Shown: positions 27,957-36,374 of the stretch, piece by piece
Numbering within the stretch: position 1 is the first letter of the stretch
Layout of the letters: each line of letters starts with the position of its first letter
From: Comamonas sp. NLF-1-9
Lineage (GTDB): Bacteria; Pseudomonadota; Gammaproteobacteria; Burkholderiales; Burkholderiaceae_C
Assembly: GCF_019195435.1 (NCBI RefSeq)
Contig: NZ_CP078069.1
Span: 1,674,001 to 1,738,000, forward strand
Length of the DNA stretch: 64,000 bases
Reading direction: 5' to 3'
The notes under the pieces: generated by a model
Databases searched by the model: none
What the model was told of the DNA's origin: nothing
The model's input: only the letters and a program-made list of their open reading frames with translations
Position numbers and translations under genes: made by a program

Positions 27957-29494
27957 CAGGCGACTCCCTCATGGCGGCCCAGCGCCTGTTCATACACTCG
28001 CGCATAGCGCTCGAACATCAGGGTGTCGGTGTAATGGCGCTGCACCCTGGCCACCGCTGCCTGGCTGGCCGCTTCCCAGGCGCGCGGATCCGACAGCAGC
28101 GCCAGCGCCGCATCGGCGAGCGATTGCGGAGCAGCTATCGGCACCACGGCTCCAGCGGAGCCGAGCGCTCGATCCTCCTCGCCCACACCTTCGACCAGCT
28201 CGCGGCAGGCACCCACATCGGTCACCACCGCCGGAACGCCGGCGGCAAAGCCTTCAAGTACCGACAGAGGCAAGGCCTCGCTGATCGAGGACAGCACCAC
28301 CAGGCCCACCTTGGGCAGCAAGTCCTCAACCTTGCGAAAGCCGAGAAAGAGCACGTTCTCTTCCAAACCCAGACTGCTCACCAGGTTGCGGCATTCGCGC
28401 GCATACGCCGGATCCTCGTCTTCCGGTCCGGCAATCCAGCCCTGGGCGTCCGGAAACTGGTTGACCACGCGAAACATCGCACGAACGAAGGTCTTGATGT
28501 CCTTGATCGGCACCACCCGTCCAATCAGGCACAGCACCGGAGCCATCCCGGGCGCACGTTGGCCGCGCAGCGGCGCAAAGCGCTCCAGGCGGATGCCATT
28601 GGGGATGTTCATGGTGCGCCCGGGCGGCGCGCCATCGCTGATCTGGCGCTGGCGGTTGGCTTCGTACAGCGCAACGATGGGATCGGCCGCGGCATAGCAG
28701 AAGCGACCCAGCCACTCGAAGAATTCGATCCACAGGCGACGGAAGTAGGACAACTCGGTCGGGTCGCGCTGAAACACGTTGCGGTTGTCGCGTATCCACT
28801 CACTCTTGAACAGATCGATCTTGCGCTCCTTGGTGTAGATGCCGTGCTCCGAGAGGATGAAAGGCAGACCGCGTGTCTGCTGCAACAGCGCGCCCAGAAA
28901 CCCCGCATACCCGGTAGAGGCGCTGTGCACTACGCGCACGTCAACCAACTGGTGCGCCACGCGCGCCAGCAGCCACAGGGGCTGCAGCATGATGCGCAGC
29001 GTCCAGAAAAAATCGACGAACGACGGATCGGTGCAGTGACGCCGGTAGAGCTCGCAGATCAATTCCCAGGAGCGCTCGCTGTAGAGGAAGTCTTCGCGCG
29101 TGAGTTCTCCGCCCGGCAGCATGTGGCGCATGACCTCGCGCAGCGCGCGGACCACCTCGGCCGGCTCGCGGCGTTCGGCCAAGGCCTGCACGAGGCGCCG
29201 CGCCAACTCGTCTCCCGCACGACTGCCCCTGCGCGCGGCGGGTTGCTCTGTGAGTACCCCCGCGTCGATATCGTAGAGAAAATGCTCCTCGAAGTGCACC
29301 ACGTTGGCCGGCAGCTCATAGCGCCGCTCACCGTAGTCCGAGCGGCGCCCGCCCAGGAACACCAAGGCAAAACGGTATTGCGGATAAGCACGGATCATCT
29401 GGTTGATCCAGCTGGAGACGCCGCCGCCAACATACGGAAACGTGCCTTCAAGTACCAGCGCGATGTCTGCGCCTGACGTATGCGTGTTCGTCAT
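27956..29494 (-). CDS. pelF: Pel glycosyltransferase PelF
   Basis: 512-residue cytosolic GT4 enzyme that polymerises the Pel chain from a UDP-sugar. It begins with the TLEGTFPYVGGGVSSW-like donor/acceptor loop (VLEGTFPYVGGGVSSWINQMI). The IPNGIRLERF and GRVVPIKDIKTF segments mark the C-terminal Rossmann domain. The catalytic E-x7-E is in ISEALPLSVLEGF. The start overlaps the pelE stop as ATGA. The family's donor is now thought to be UDP-GalNAc, which gives a role to the epimerase at 39310. Confidence 0.95.
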   Translation of the reverse strand: MTNTHTSGADIALVLEGTFPYVGGGVSSWINQMIRAYPQYRFALVFLGGRRSDYGERRYELPANVVHFEEHFLYDIDAGVLTEQPAARRGSRAGDELARRLVQALAERREPAEVVRALREVMRHMLPGGELTREDFLYSERSWELICELYRRHCTDPSFVDFFWTLRIMLQPLWLLARVAHQLVDVRVVHSASTGYAGFLGALLQQTRGLPFILSEHGIYTKERKIDLFKSEWIRDNRNVFQRDPTELSYFRRLWIEFFEWLGRFCYAAADPIVALYEANRQRQISDGAPPGRTMNIPNGIRLERFAPLRGQRAPGMAPVLCLIGRVVPIKDIKTFVRAMFRVVNQFPDAQGWIAGPEDEDPAYARECRNLVSSLGLEENVLFLGFRKVEDLLPKVGLVVLSSISEALPLSVLEGFAAGVPAVVTDVGACRELVEGVGEEDRALGSAGAVVPIAAPQSLADAALALLSDPRAWEAASQAAVARVQRHYTDTLMFERYARVYEQALGRHEGVA

Positions 29495-30501
29495 GACGCC
29501 CGCGTCCACAAATCGATGATGGGGCGCAGCCGCGCAAGCACGGCCCAGCGCCCAAGTTCGCCGAGCAGCGCACGCACTTGCGCGTGCTGTTCCAGCTCGA
29601 AGTGCAGCTGCGCCTGATAAGGCAGCACGCGCGCTGCGGGCAGGCCCAGCTCAATGGCGCGTGCATACTCGCGCGCCGCCCCTTCGACGTCCTTTTGCCC
29701 ATGCAGCAGCCGGCCACGGCGCAGGTGCATCGCACCGTCATCGGTTTCCACTTCCAGCACGCGGTCGCAGTACTTGAGCGACTGTTGCATCGCATAGTCA
29801 CGCAGGTCGCCCTGCGCAAGTTCCTGATATACGAGCTCCCAATAAAGGTCCGAGAGCCGCCGCACGCATTCAAGCACCCTGGGGTCGTGCGCGTCGTACA
29901 AATGCATGGCGCGCAGCGCGTCGGACTCCTGAGCAATCGAGTGGTTGATGCGTTTTTCCAGGTTGTCGAGCATGCCGTAGGCGAGCAGGCGCAAGTCCTC
30001 GCTGCTGTCCTCCAGCACCGTGCGCAGCAACGGCGAGGCGGTGCGCTCGGGCACGTAGCGCAGCGCCGACATCGCCCCCATGCGCGATTGCACCGGTATT
30101 CCGGAATTGCTCAGGAAGGAACGCATGCCGGTGTGACGAAAGACCCTGGGGACGCGCTGATGCTGATCGAACTCCGGCAGCAACAGGGTTTCGAAGTCGT
30201 CGCGCACCTTCTTGGCGCGGTAAACCCGCAGCACCACGAAGGCCACGAGGACTCCGGCAAAGCCGGCGACCGGTATCGTGTAGCTGCACGCGGCAATCAG
30301 CAGCACGGCGGCCCAGCGTGGATGGGCAATGCGCCGCGGCAGGAAGGGAAAAAGCAGCAGCGCGAGCAGCACGCTGGCTGCCAGGTGCATCACCAGATAG
30401 CTGGCCAGCGCCGCATCGGAATGCTCACGCCACAGGACGGCTACGCTCCATGCACCGCCTTCCAGCAGCAGCGCCGACAGACCGAGCTTCAGATTAAGCA
30501 T
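29491..30501 (-). CDS. pelE: Pel synthase accessory membrane protein PelE
   Basis: 336 residues. Two N-terminal membrane spans (about 5-80: SALLLEGGAWSVAVLW; AAVLLIAACSYTIPVAGFAGVLVAFVVL) anchor a large cytosolic helical-repeat/TPR-like region (about 150-325). This fits PelE, which bridges PelD and PelF. The ATG overlaps the pelD stop by 8 bp (ATGCTTAA). Confidence 0.9.
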   Translation of the reverse strand: MLNLKLGLSALLLEGGAWSVAVLWREHSDAALASYLVMHLAASVLLALLLFPFLPRRIAHPRWAAVLLIAACSYTIPVAGFAGVLVAFVVLRVYRAKKVRDDFETLLLPEFDQHQRVPRVFRHTGMRSFLSNSGIPVQSRMGAMSALRYVPERTASPLLRTVLEDSSEDLRLLAYGMLDNLEKRINHSIAQESDALRAMHLYDAHDPRVLECVRRLSDLYWELVYQELAQGDLRDYAMQQSLKYCDRVLEVETDDGAMHLRRGRLLHGQKDVEGAAREYARAIELGLPAARVLPYQAQLHFELEQHAQVRALLGELGRWAVLARLRPIIDLWTRAS

Positions 30502-31885
30502 GGAGCACTGCCTCGATGCGCGCAATCAGGACGAGTGTCTCGTCGCCGTCCACTGTCAGGATGTGGGGAAAGACCCCGAGATCTGCCAGCGAATGGCTGC
30601 CCTTTTGCGCGGCCCATGTCTCCAGACGCGCCAGATATCCCTGGGTTGCCGCCTTGCCCGCCAGCGGCATCAGCACCGCCAGCGCCTGGCGGCCTTCGCG
30701 CTCGAGCAGCCACATCTCGTCGAGCTCGCGCTTGAGGTGCTCGATCTGTGCAGCAAGGCCGCGCTGCACAGCGCGTTCGGCGAACTCCAGCACCACCACC
30801 GCACTGGCCACTCCCGTGGTCTGGCGCACGTTCATCATGCGCCTGAGTTCGAAGGCAAAAGCCGGCGGGCAATCCGGCACGGCCTCGACGATGGATCGCG
30901 CCAGACCCTGAACAGAGAGGCCGTCGGTGTAGTAACCCAGCAGCAGTTGAATGGTCTGCAGATTCTCGGGCTGCAGCGCGAAGAATGGCATCTTGCGCAC
31001 GAGCAGCAGGCCGTAAGTCTCCCTGGCGAGGTCGAGCAGAGGCGCTGCCACCAGGTATTGCGTGTCCTGCTGGTCCAGCGACCTCTGGCCGACGTGGCAC
31101 AGGCGCTGCATCACCAGCGCCTGACGAACCAGCGGGTCGTCGGCCGCGAGGCTGGCCAGGCCGCCCGTGCTGGCCCATGCCGCTTCATCGACCACGTCGC
31201 CACGCACCGGATGGATGCTGGCGACTTCCAGCTGGCAGTACTGCACCAGCAGGTTCAGCAGCCGGGCTGCCGGCGGCGGCTGGTCCGCCGATACGCTGCC
31301 GATGTCGTGCAGGACGGCGAGCGCGTCGCGCATGGACATCGGACGGCTGATCAGCTCCTGCTCCAGCCTGTCGTGCGAGAGGCGCAACAGGTAATGCTCA
31401 TGAACCAGTTGTTGCAGGCGCTGTTCCAGGTAGCGCTCCAGCGTTTCGGCGCGGCGGGTGCGGGCACGCCACAAGCTGGAAAACTCGGCCACGAGCATGA
31501 CCAGGGCCAGGCCGGCAAAGAAGTGCACCTGCGGAAATTCGTCGAAACGGCCGAAGTTGGACCACAGCCAGCCGAACAGCAGGATGCTCGAACCGCCCAA
31601 ACCGGCGACAAAGCCGTGACGCAGAGCCACGATGACGGGAGCAAACCAGGGCCAGGGGAAATTCCCGTGCAACTGCAGCGGGTCGTCGGGCGACCAGAGG
31701 TAGCCGAGCACGAAGGCCAGCAGCGGGAGGAACAGCGTTTCCCCCAGAACCACCGCCGGCCTGGCCTTGGTCACCACCAGATTGCCCAGCAGATTGGGCG
31801 GCAAGAAGGAGCGCGCCTCACCCGCGTCGCCCGGCGACCCCGAGCCCTGTGCCGGCTGCTCTCGCGCGAACAAATCGTCCGACAT
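30494..31885 (-). CDS. pelD: c-di-GMP receptor of the Pel synthase, PelD
   Basis: 463-residue inner-membrane receptor that activates Pel production when it binds c-di-GMP. Four predicted spans (about 45-145) lead into a coiled segment, a GAF-like domain (about 190-330) and a degenerate GGDEF domain. The I-site R-x-x-D survives as RELD at residues 386-389, while no GGDEF active site is present, so it binds but does not make the messenger. ATG 31885 lies 10 bp after the pelC stop and is preferred over the overlapping TTG 31912. Confidence 0.93.
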   Translation of the reverse strand: MSDDLFAREQPAQGSGSPGDAGEARSFLPPNLLGNLVVTKARPAVVLGETLFLPLLAFVLGYLWSPDDPLQLHGNFPWPWFAPVIVALRHGFVAGLGGSSILLFGWLWSNFGRFDEFPQVHFFAGLALVMLVAEFSSLWRARTRRAETLERYLEQRLQQLVHEHYLLRLSHDRLEQELISRPMSMRDALAVLHDIGSVSADQPPPAARLLNLLVQYCQLEVASIHPVRGDVVDEAAWASTGGLASLAADDPLVRQALVMQRLCHVGQRSLDQQDTQYLVAAPLLDLARETYGLLLVRKMPFFALQPENLQTIQLLLGYYTDGLSVQGLARSIVEAVPDCPPAFAFELRRMMNVRQTTGVASAVVVLEFAERAVQRGLAAQIEHLKRELDEMWLLEREGRQALAVLMPLAGKAATQGYLARLETWAAQKGSHSLADLGVFPHILTVDGDETLVLIARIEAVLHA

Positions 31886-31895
31886 CGATGCGGGC

Positions 31896-32450
31896 TCAGC
31901 GCGTCTGGGCAAGACCGGCCGTCAGCAGGCCGCGCACCAGCTTGTGTGCCACCGCAGACAGCGCTTCGCGGCTCCAGCCACTCTGACCGCCGGTGCCGCT
32001 CCACAACACGTCGCCGCTGTTCACGTCGATGAACTGCAAGGTCACGCCGACGGCCGGCTCGCCATCGACGCCCACCTTGTAGCGCCACTCTTCGACGGAG
32101 CCCGCGAGCGCATAGCGCAGCTTGTTCTTGCGCGCCCAGGCCAGGGCCTCTTGCGCGCGAGCCGCATCCCCCGCGTCAAACAATGCCTCTTGCACGCCAG
32201 GCGCTGGTGCGCTGCGCACCGTGCCCACGCCCTGCGCATGCAGCACGGCCTGCGCTATGGCTTCGGCGCGCTGCCCGGCCAGCGGCGTTTCGGTGTGGTT
32301 GACGAAGGGCAGCACCACCCAGCTCGCCTGGCGCTCCAGTGCCGGCGCCTGTCCCAGATCGATGGAGCTGCAAGCCGCCAGCCAAGAGGCGGCACCGATC
32401 GCCATCCCGACGAAAAGACGCCGTGCGAGCTTCGCTTTGATATCCAGCAT
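31896..32450 (-). CDS. pelC: Pel outer-membrane lipoprotein PelC
   Basis: 184 residues with signal peptide and lipobox ending WLAAC27. The mature domain (SWVVLPFVNHTETPLAGQRAEAIAQAVL...YALAGSVEEWRYKVG) matches PelC, which forms a ring of subunits on the periplasmic side of the PelB pore. It is located 24 bp after pelB. Confidence 0.92.
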   Translation of the reverse strand: MLDIKAKLARRLFVGMAIGAASWLAACSSIDLGQAPALERQASWVVLPFVNHTETPLAGQRAEAIAQAVLHAQGVGTVRSAPAPGVQEALFDAGDAARAQEALAWARKNKLRYALAGSVEEWRYKVGVDGEPAVGVTLQFIDVNSGDVLWSGTGGQSGWSREALSAVAHKLVRGLLTAGLAQTR

Positions 32451-32474
32451 ATGTATCCCTCTGCGTTGAATGAC

Positions 32475-35400
32475 TCAGAAAAAAAGCCGATAACTGAGCT
32501 GCACGCCGCGGGTCAGACCCGAGGACTGCAGCCCAGAACGGGACCACTCCCAGCTCAGCACCAGGCGGTCAGCGCCCACCACGCTTCCCGTCAGCCCGAG
32601 GCGCACGCCGTATCCCGCCCCCAGCGTGCTGTGCCAGGTTCGGCTGAGCGAAGCGTAAGGGCGCAGCGCTCGCGAATACTCCTGCTCGAAGCGCGTGTTG
32701 GTCGACAGTTGAAGACCATAGAAGCGGAAGCTCTCGGGCACGAAATAAGTGCGCTCCATCACAGCCCCGGCAGGCAGCACATGGCGCTGAAAAAGACGCC
32801 CCTGCCCTCCCAGGCTTGCGGGATCCACCTGGCGGAACCGATGGAAGGACCAGAACCCGCCGATCTCCAGCGAGGGCGTGTCCTGACGCAAGCTGTGGAT
32901 GTATTCGAGCATCGCGTGACGTCCGCTGCCCAGTCCGGCCCCGGTCTGCAGGCGATAGCGATCGGCCGACAAGCTCAGGTTCAGCTGGTCCTGGCGCGTC
33001 GCGCGATAGCTCAGACCCGCGCCCACGCGGTCGGTCATGCCAGCAAGGCGCAGGCCCGTCGTCGCGTCGGCGGGCTGGTGCCAACCGATCTCGCCATACC
33101 ACGACAAGCGCCTGTCCATCCTTTGCTCGTGGCGCAGCAGCAGCGGAGTCGTGCGCGCGTAGGCCACGCGGCTGGCGATCTGCAAGCGGCTTTCGCTGTC
33201 GCGCCGGCGCCAACGCAGCGTAGCTGCCAGCGCCTCTTCGTTTGGCAGGGCACGAAAGGCAGCGGCGTCGTTCATGCTGCGGCGCAGCTGCACCGCATTC
33301 AAATCCAGCGAGAGCTCGGGGCTGATGGCAAGGTGCAACTGCCCTTGCCTGGTGTGCTGCGCCATTGCGTCCAGAGTCTCTTCGCGCAGGCTCAGATCGG
33401 CGCGGTCCGAGAAAGCCAGCAGATTCTCTTCAAGCTGCTCTTGCAGTGGCTCGTCATCGCGCTGCTGCCCTTGTGCTTCAAACGCGGCGCTCTGGGCCAG
33501 TCGCACGTCACCCACCTGGGCGGCCGCGTTGACGCGGTCGTAACGCGGCAGACGTTCGTCAAAACGCTCGAGCAAGGCACCACTCGCCTGGCGATCGTCT
33601 TCAGCCAGAGCCACGGTGATGTCGGCCCACAGGGGGCGATTGGCGCGCAGGCTGCGGCTGCGCGCGTACTGGTGCCAGAGATAGGCACGCTCAGCGCTGA
33701 ACTCAGCGCGGTCCTGCAGCCATGCCAGGGCCGTTTCCGCGGCCGCATTGGACAGTTTGCCCGAAGCCCCCTCGTCAAGACGCAGGAGTTCGCGCAACAC
33801 CTCAAGCGCCGGATCGCCCGGGCGTTGGTCCATGAGCAGCCGCGCGCGTGCCACGCGCCGGGTCGCATCCAGGCCTTGCTCGGCCAACCACTGCTGCACC
33901 GCCTGCCCGCGCGCGCGCGGCTCGGCGCCGCTCGCCTGGCGCAAGCGCTGCCATTGCCGGGCCAGCAGACCCCGGCGCAGCCGCCAGGCGCGATCGGCCT
34001 GCTGGTTCTGCTCCAGAGCATCGGCATAGTTCATCAACCAGAGGAAATCCTCCCTGTGCTCTGCCAAGTGCGGCGTGAGGTAGCGCTCCAGCGCCACCTG
34101 CGGCAGCGACAAAGCCTGATAGGCGGCGGCCAAGGCCTCATGCAACTCCCCGCTGCGGCTCCATTGCGCCTCGCGTTCGGCCAACAGCTGGCGTATCGAT
34201 ACCGCATCGTTGCTGTCTATCAACAGCCACAGCATGGCCTGTTGCATGTCGGGGGAGTCGGGCAGGAGCTGCAGGCCGGCTTGCAGGTAGCGCCGCGCCA
34301 GATCGAGGCGCCCCTCATTCTGATGGTAGATACCCAGCAACCGCAGGAATTCCGGCTGGCGCTGCATCGCACGCAGGGAATGGCGCGAGGCCTGATCGGA
34401 CGGGTCGAGCTGCGCCAGAGCCTGGGCGAAGGCGTCCCACTGGTTGCGCGCGACATAAATGGTCAACGCATCGATCAGGTACGACGGCTCGTCGTACCTG
34501 CGCCATGTCAGCACCGAAACTCTCGCCGCCTCCAGCGGCTGGCGACGCTGCAACAGGTGAATCAAGGCATCGTGGTCGGACAGCTCTGCATCCTCGCGCT
34601 CGAGCAAGCGAAAGTAGGCTGCGGCGGCCGGCTCGTCCAAGCCTTGTTCCTGCGCAAGCTGGGCCGTCAGGCGCAGGAAATCGGTTTGCTCGTCCGGTGA
34701 GACCTGCTGCCCTTGCGCCGCCAGAATCCAGCGCAGGCCGAGTGCGCGCTGACCGTGTTGCAGCGCCAAAAGCGCCGCATGCATTGCGCGCTCTGCCGTG
34801 ACCTGGTTTGAATCACCAAGCAAACGCTCCCAGGTCTGCAGCGCCAGATCAGGCTGACCAGCCCGCTCCGCCAGTTGGGCCAGCATTTCGACGCTTTCAG
34901 GGCTGTCGGCGTGCGCACGCAGATAGTCAATCGCCGGCTGCGGTTCGCCCAGGCGTTCCTGGGCTTGAACCAGAGCCCGCATCAGCGCAAGGTCGCTGGG
35001 ACGCCGGCGCAGTTCGTGGCGCAGCGCCAGGACCAGCGCCCCGTCGTCGAACAAGCCTGGCGCCAGGCGCAAGACCGCCTGCCAGGCCTGCGCTTGCCCG
35101 GTAGTTTGTGCAATCACCAGCCATTGCTGCAATGCTGTCTGTGAACGTGAAGTCCATTCGGACACCTGGGCCAGACGCTCACGCCACAACATGTTCGACG
35201 GCTGCCGGCGCACCGCCGCATTGGCGAGCGACCATGCATCATCGAGATTGCCGTTCTCGACGAACACCTGATATCCCAGGTCGTAAGCCTGCTCGTTGAA
35301 AGGCAGGTGCGGCTGCGCCGTCACGGCCGGACGTTGGACCTCCACCGGATCTGCTTCTTCATCGAAAGCGACCCTGAGCAACAGCGGCTTGTGCGAGCCC

Positions 35401-36374
35401 AGCCAGACCGCACCATCGTCGAACACTGTTTGTGCGCGCGACTTGGCCCGCACCGAGGCGCCAGTCGCGGATGCCACGTCTTCGTTCCATTGCCGTAGCC
35501 ATGAAATTTTCAGCAGCAGCCGTGTGTAACGCTGGGCCGTCTCTCCTTGCCCGGCCGCGCGGGCCAGCTCAACGAGCTGCATCAGCGCTTGCGGGTCGTC
35601 GGCCAGCTCTCCCAGTTCGCGTTCTGCAAGCGCCAAGGCGGCCATCGCTTGATTGCCCGAACGCAGCGCTGCGATCGCCGCGTTGTAATAGCGTTTGGCT
35701 TGCACCGGATCGAGCGTAGCGTGCCGGGCCTGAATATAGAGCTGGGCGCACGCGGCGTAATCCGATTCGGCCAAAGCCTGTCGCGCGGCCTGCGCATAGA
35801 CCTGGGCGGCGTCCGCAGTCTGCGCTGGCTGTTGCCTGGCCAACTCCGCCGCAAGACTCGATTCCTGCACCTGACGCGCCAGGGCGGCCAAGCGGGCCTG
35901 CTGGGGTGGTGTCAATGGTTGTCTGGCCAGAACGCTGGCCTGGTCAAGCAGCGCTTGCTGCACTACCGCGCGCTGGTCGGAGTCATCGTCGGTCAGTGCG
36001 CGCTGGTATTGCAGTTGCACCGCGTCCAGTTTCACCCATTGAGCGGCATTGCGCAGGTGCTCGTCGCGGGAATCCAGCAAAGGCTGCAGGGTCTGGTCCG
36101 CCGCCATCACGTCGCCAAACACAAGCTGTCTTTTCGCCAGCAGCAGGCGCAGCTGCGCGTTGTCCCGGTCACTGCGCAGCAGGTTGTGCAAATAGGCAAT
36201 CGACAGCTCGATGTCGCCGGACGTGGCCAGACGCCGCTCCAGATCCTGGCGCGGATACAAGAGCCACAGCGAACCACCCACCATGGCGGCCAGCAGCAGC
36301 ACCAGCCAGGCTGGGGCAAGCACCGGGCGCTCAGCGTGTGGCGCAGTTGATCTCGAGACGTAGGGTTTGGGCAT
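32475..36374 (-). CDS. pelB: Pel outer-membrane porin with TPR scaffold, PelB
   Basis: 1299 residues, slightly longer than the Pseudomonas protein. An N-terminal membrane anchor (about 20-37, LAPAWLVLLLAAMVGGSLWLLY) is followed by a long periplasmic alpha-helical TPR array and a C-terminal beta-barrel of roughly 300 residues ending in ...YRLFF, with terminal Phe as required for outer-membrane insertion. The TPR part brings PelA to the pore and the barrel exports Pel. ATG 36374 lies inside pelA, giving a 44-bp overlap. Confidence 0.93.
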   Translation of the reverse strand: MPKPYVSRSTAPHAERPVLAPAWLVLLLAAMVGGSLWLLYPRQDLERRLATSGDIELSIAYLHNLLRSDRDNAQLRLLLAKRQLVFGDVMAADQTLQPLLDSRDEHLRNAAQWVKLDAVQLQYQRALTDDDSDQRAVVQQALLDQASVLARQPLTPPQQARLAALARQVQESSLAAELARQQPAQTADAAQVYAQAARQALAESDYAACAQLYIQARHATLDPVQAKRYYNAAIAALRSGNQAMAALALAERELGELADDPQALMQLVELARAAGQGETAQRYTRLLLKISWLRQWNEDVASATGASVRAKSRAQTVFDDGAVWLGSHKPLLLRVAFDEEADPVEVQRPAVTAQPHLPFNEQAYDLGYQVFVENGNLDDAWSLANAAVRRQPSNMLWRERLAQVSEWTSRSQTALQQWLVIAQTTGQAQAWQAVLRLAPGLFDDGALVLALRHELRRRPSDLALMRALVQAQERLGEPQPAIDYLRAHADSPESVEMLAQLAERAGQPDLALQTWERLLGDSNQVTAERAMHAALLALQHGQRALGLRWILAAQGQQVSPDEQTDFLRLTAQLAQEQGLDEPAAAAYFRLLEREDAELSDHDALIHLLQRRQPLEAARVSVLTWRRYDEPSYLIDALTIYVARNQWDAFAQALAQLDPSDQASRHSLRAMQRQPEFLRLLGIYHQNEGRLDLARRYLQAGLQLLPDSPDMQQAMLWLLIDSNDAVSIRQLLAEREAQWSRSGELHEALAAAYQALSLPQVALERYLTPHLAEHREDFLWLMNYADALEQNQQADRAWRLRRGLLARQWQRLRQASGAEPRARGQAVQQWLAEQGLDATRRVARARLLMDQRPGDPALEVLRELLRLDEGASGKLSNAAAETALAWLQDRAEFSAERAYLWHQYARSRSLRANRPLWADITVALAEDDRQASGALLERFDERLPRYDRVNAAAQVGDVRLAQSAAFEAQGQQRDDEPLQEQLEENLLAFSDRADLSLREETLDAMAQHTRQGQLHLAISPELSLDLNAVQLRRSMNDAAAFRALPNEEALAATLRWRRRDSESRLQIASRVAYARTTPLLLRHEQRMDRRLSWYGEIGWHQPADATTGLRLAGMTDRVGAGLSYRATRQDQLNLSLSADRYRLQTGAGLGSGRHAMLEYIHSLRQDTPSLEIGGFWSFHRFRQVDPASLGGQGRLFQRHVLPAGAVMERTYFVPESFRFYGLQLSTNTRFEQEYSRALRPYASLSRTWHSTLGAGYGVRLGLTGSVVGADRLVLSWEWSRSGLQSSGLTRGVQLSYRLFF

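Noticed and set aside
25381..28005. 874-residue single protein
   Set aside because: The N-terminal two-thirds is an off-frame shadow of pelG. The real lipoprotein starts at GTG 26541, supported by its ribosome site and lipobox.
31767..34700. 977-codon plus-strand open frame opposite pelB, pelC and pelD
   Set aside because: Shadow of high-GC codon use; it crosses three real genes and has no domain, signal or ribosome site.
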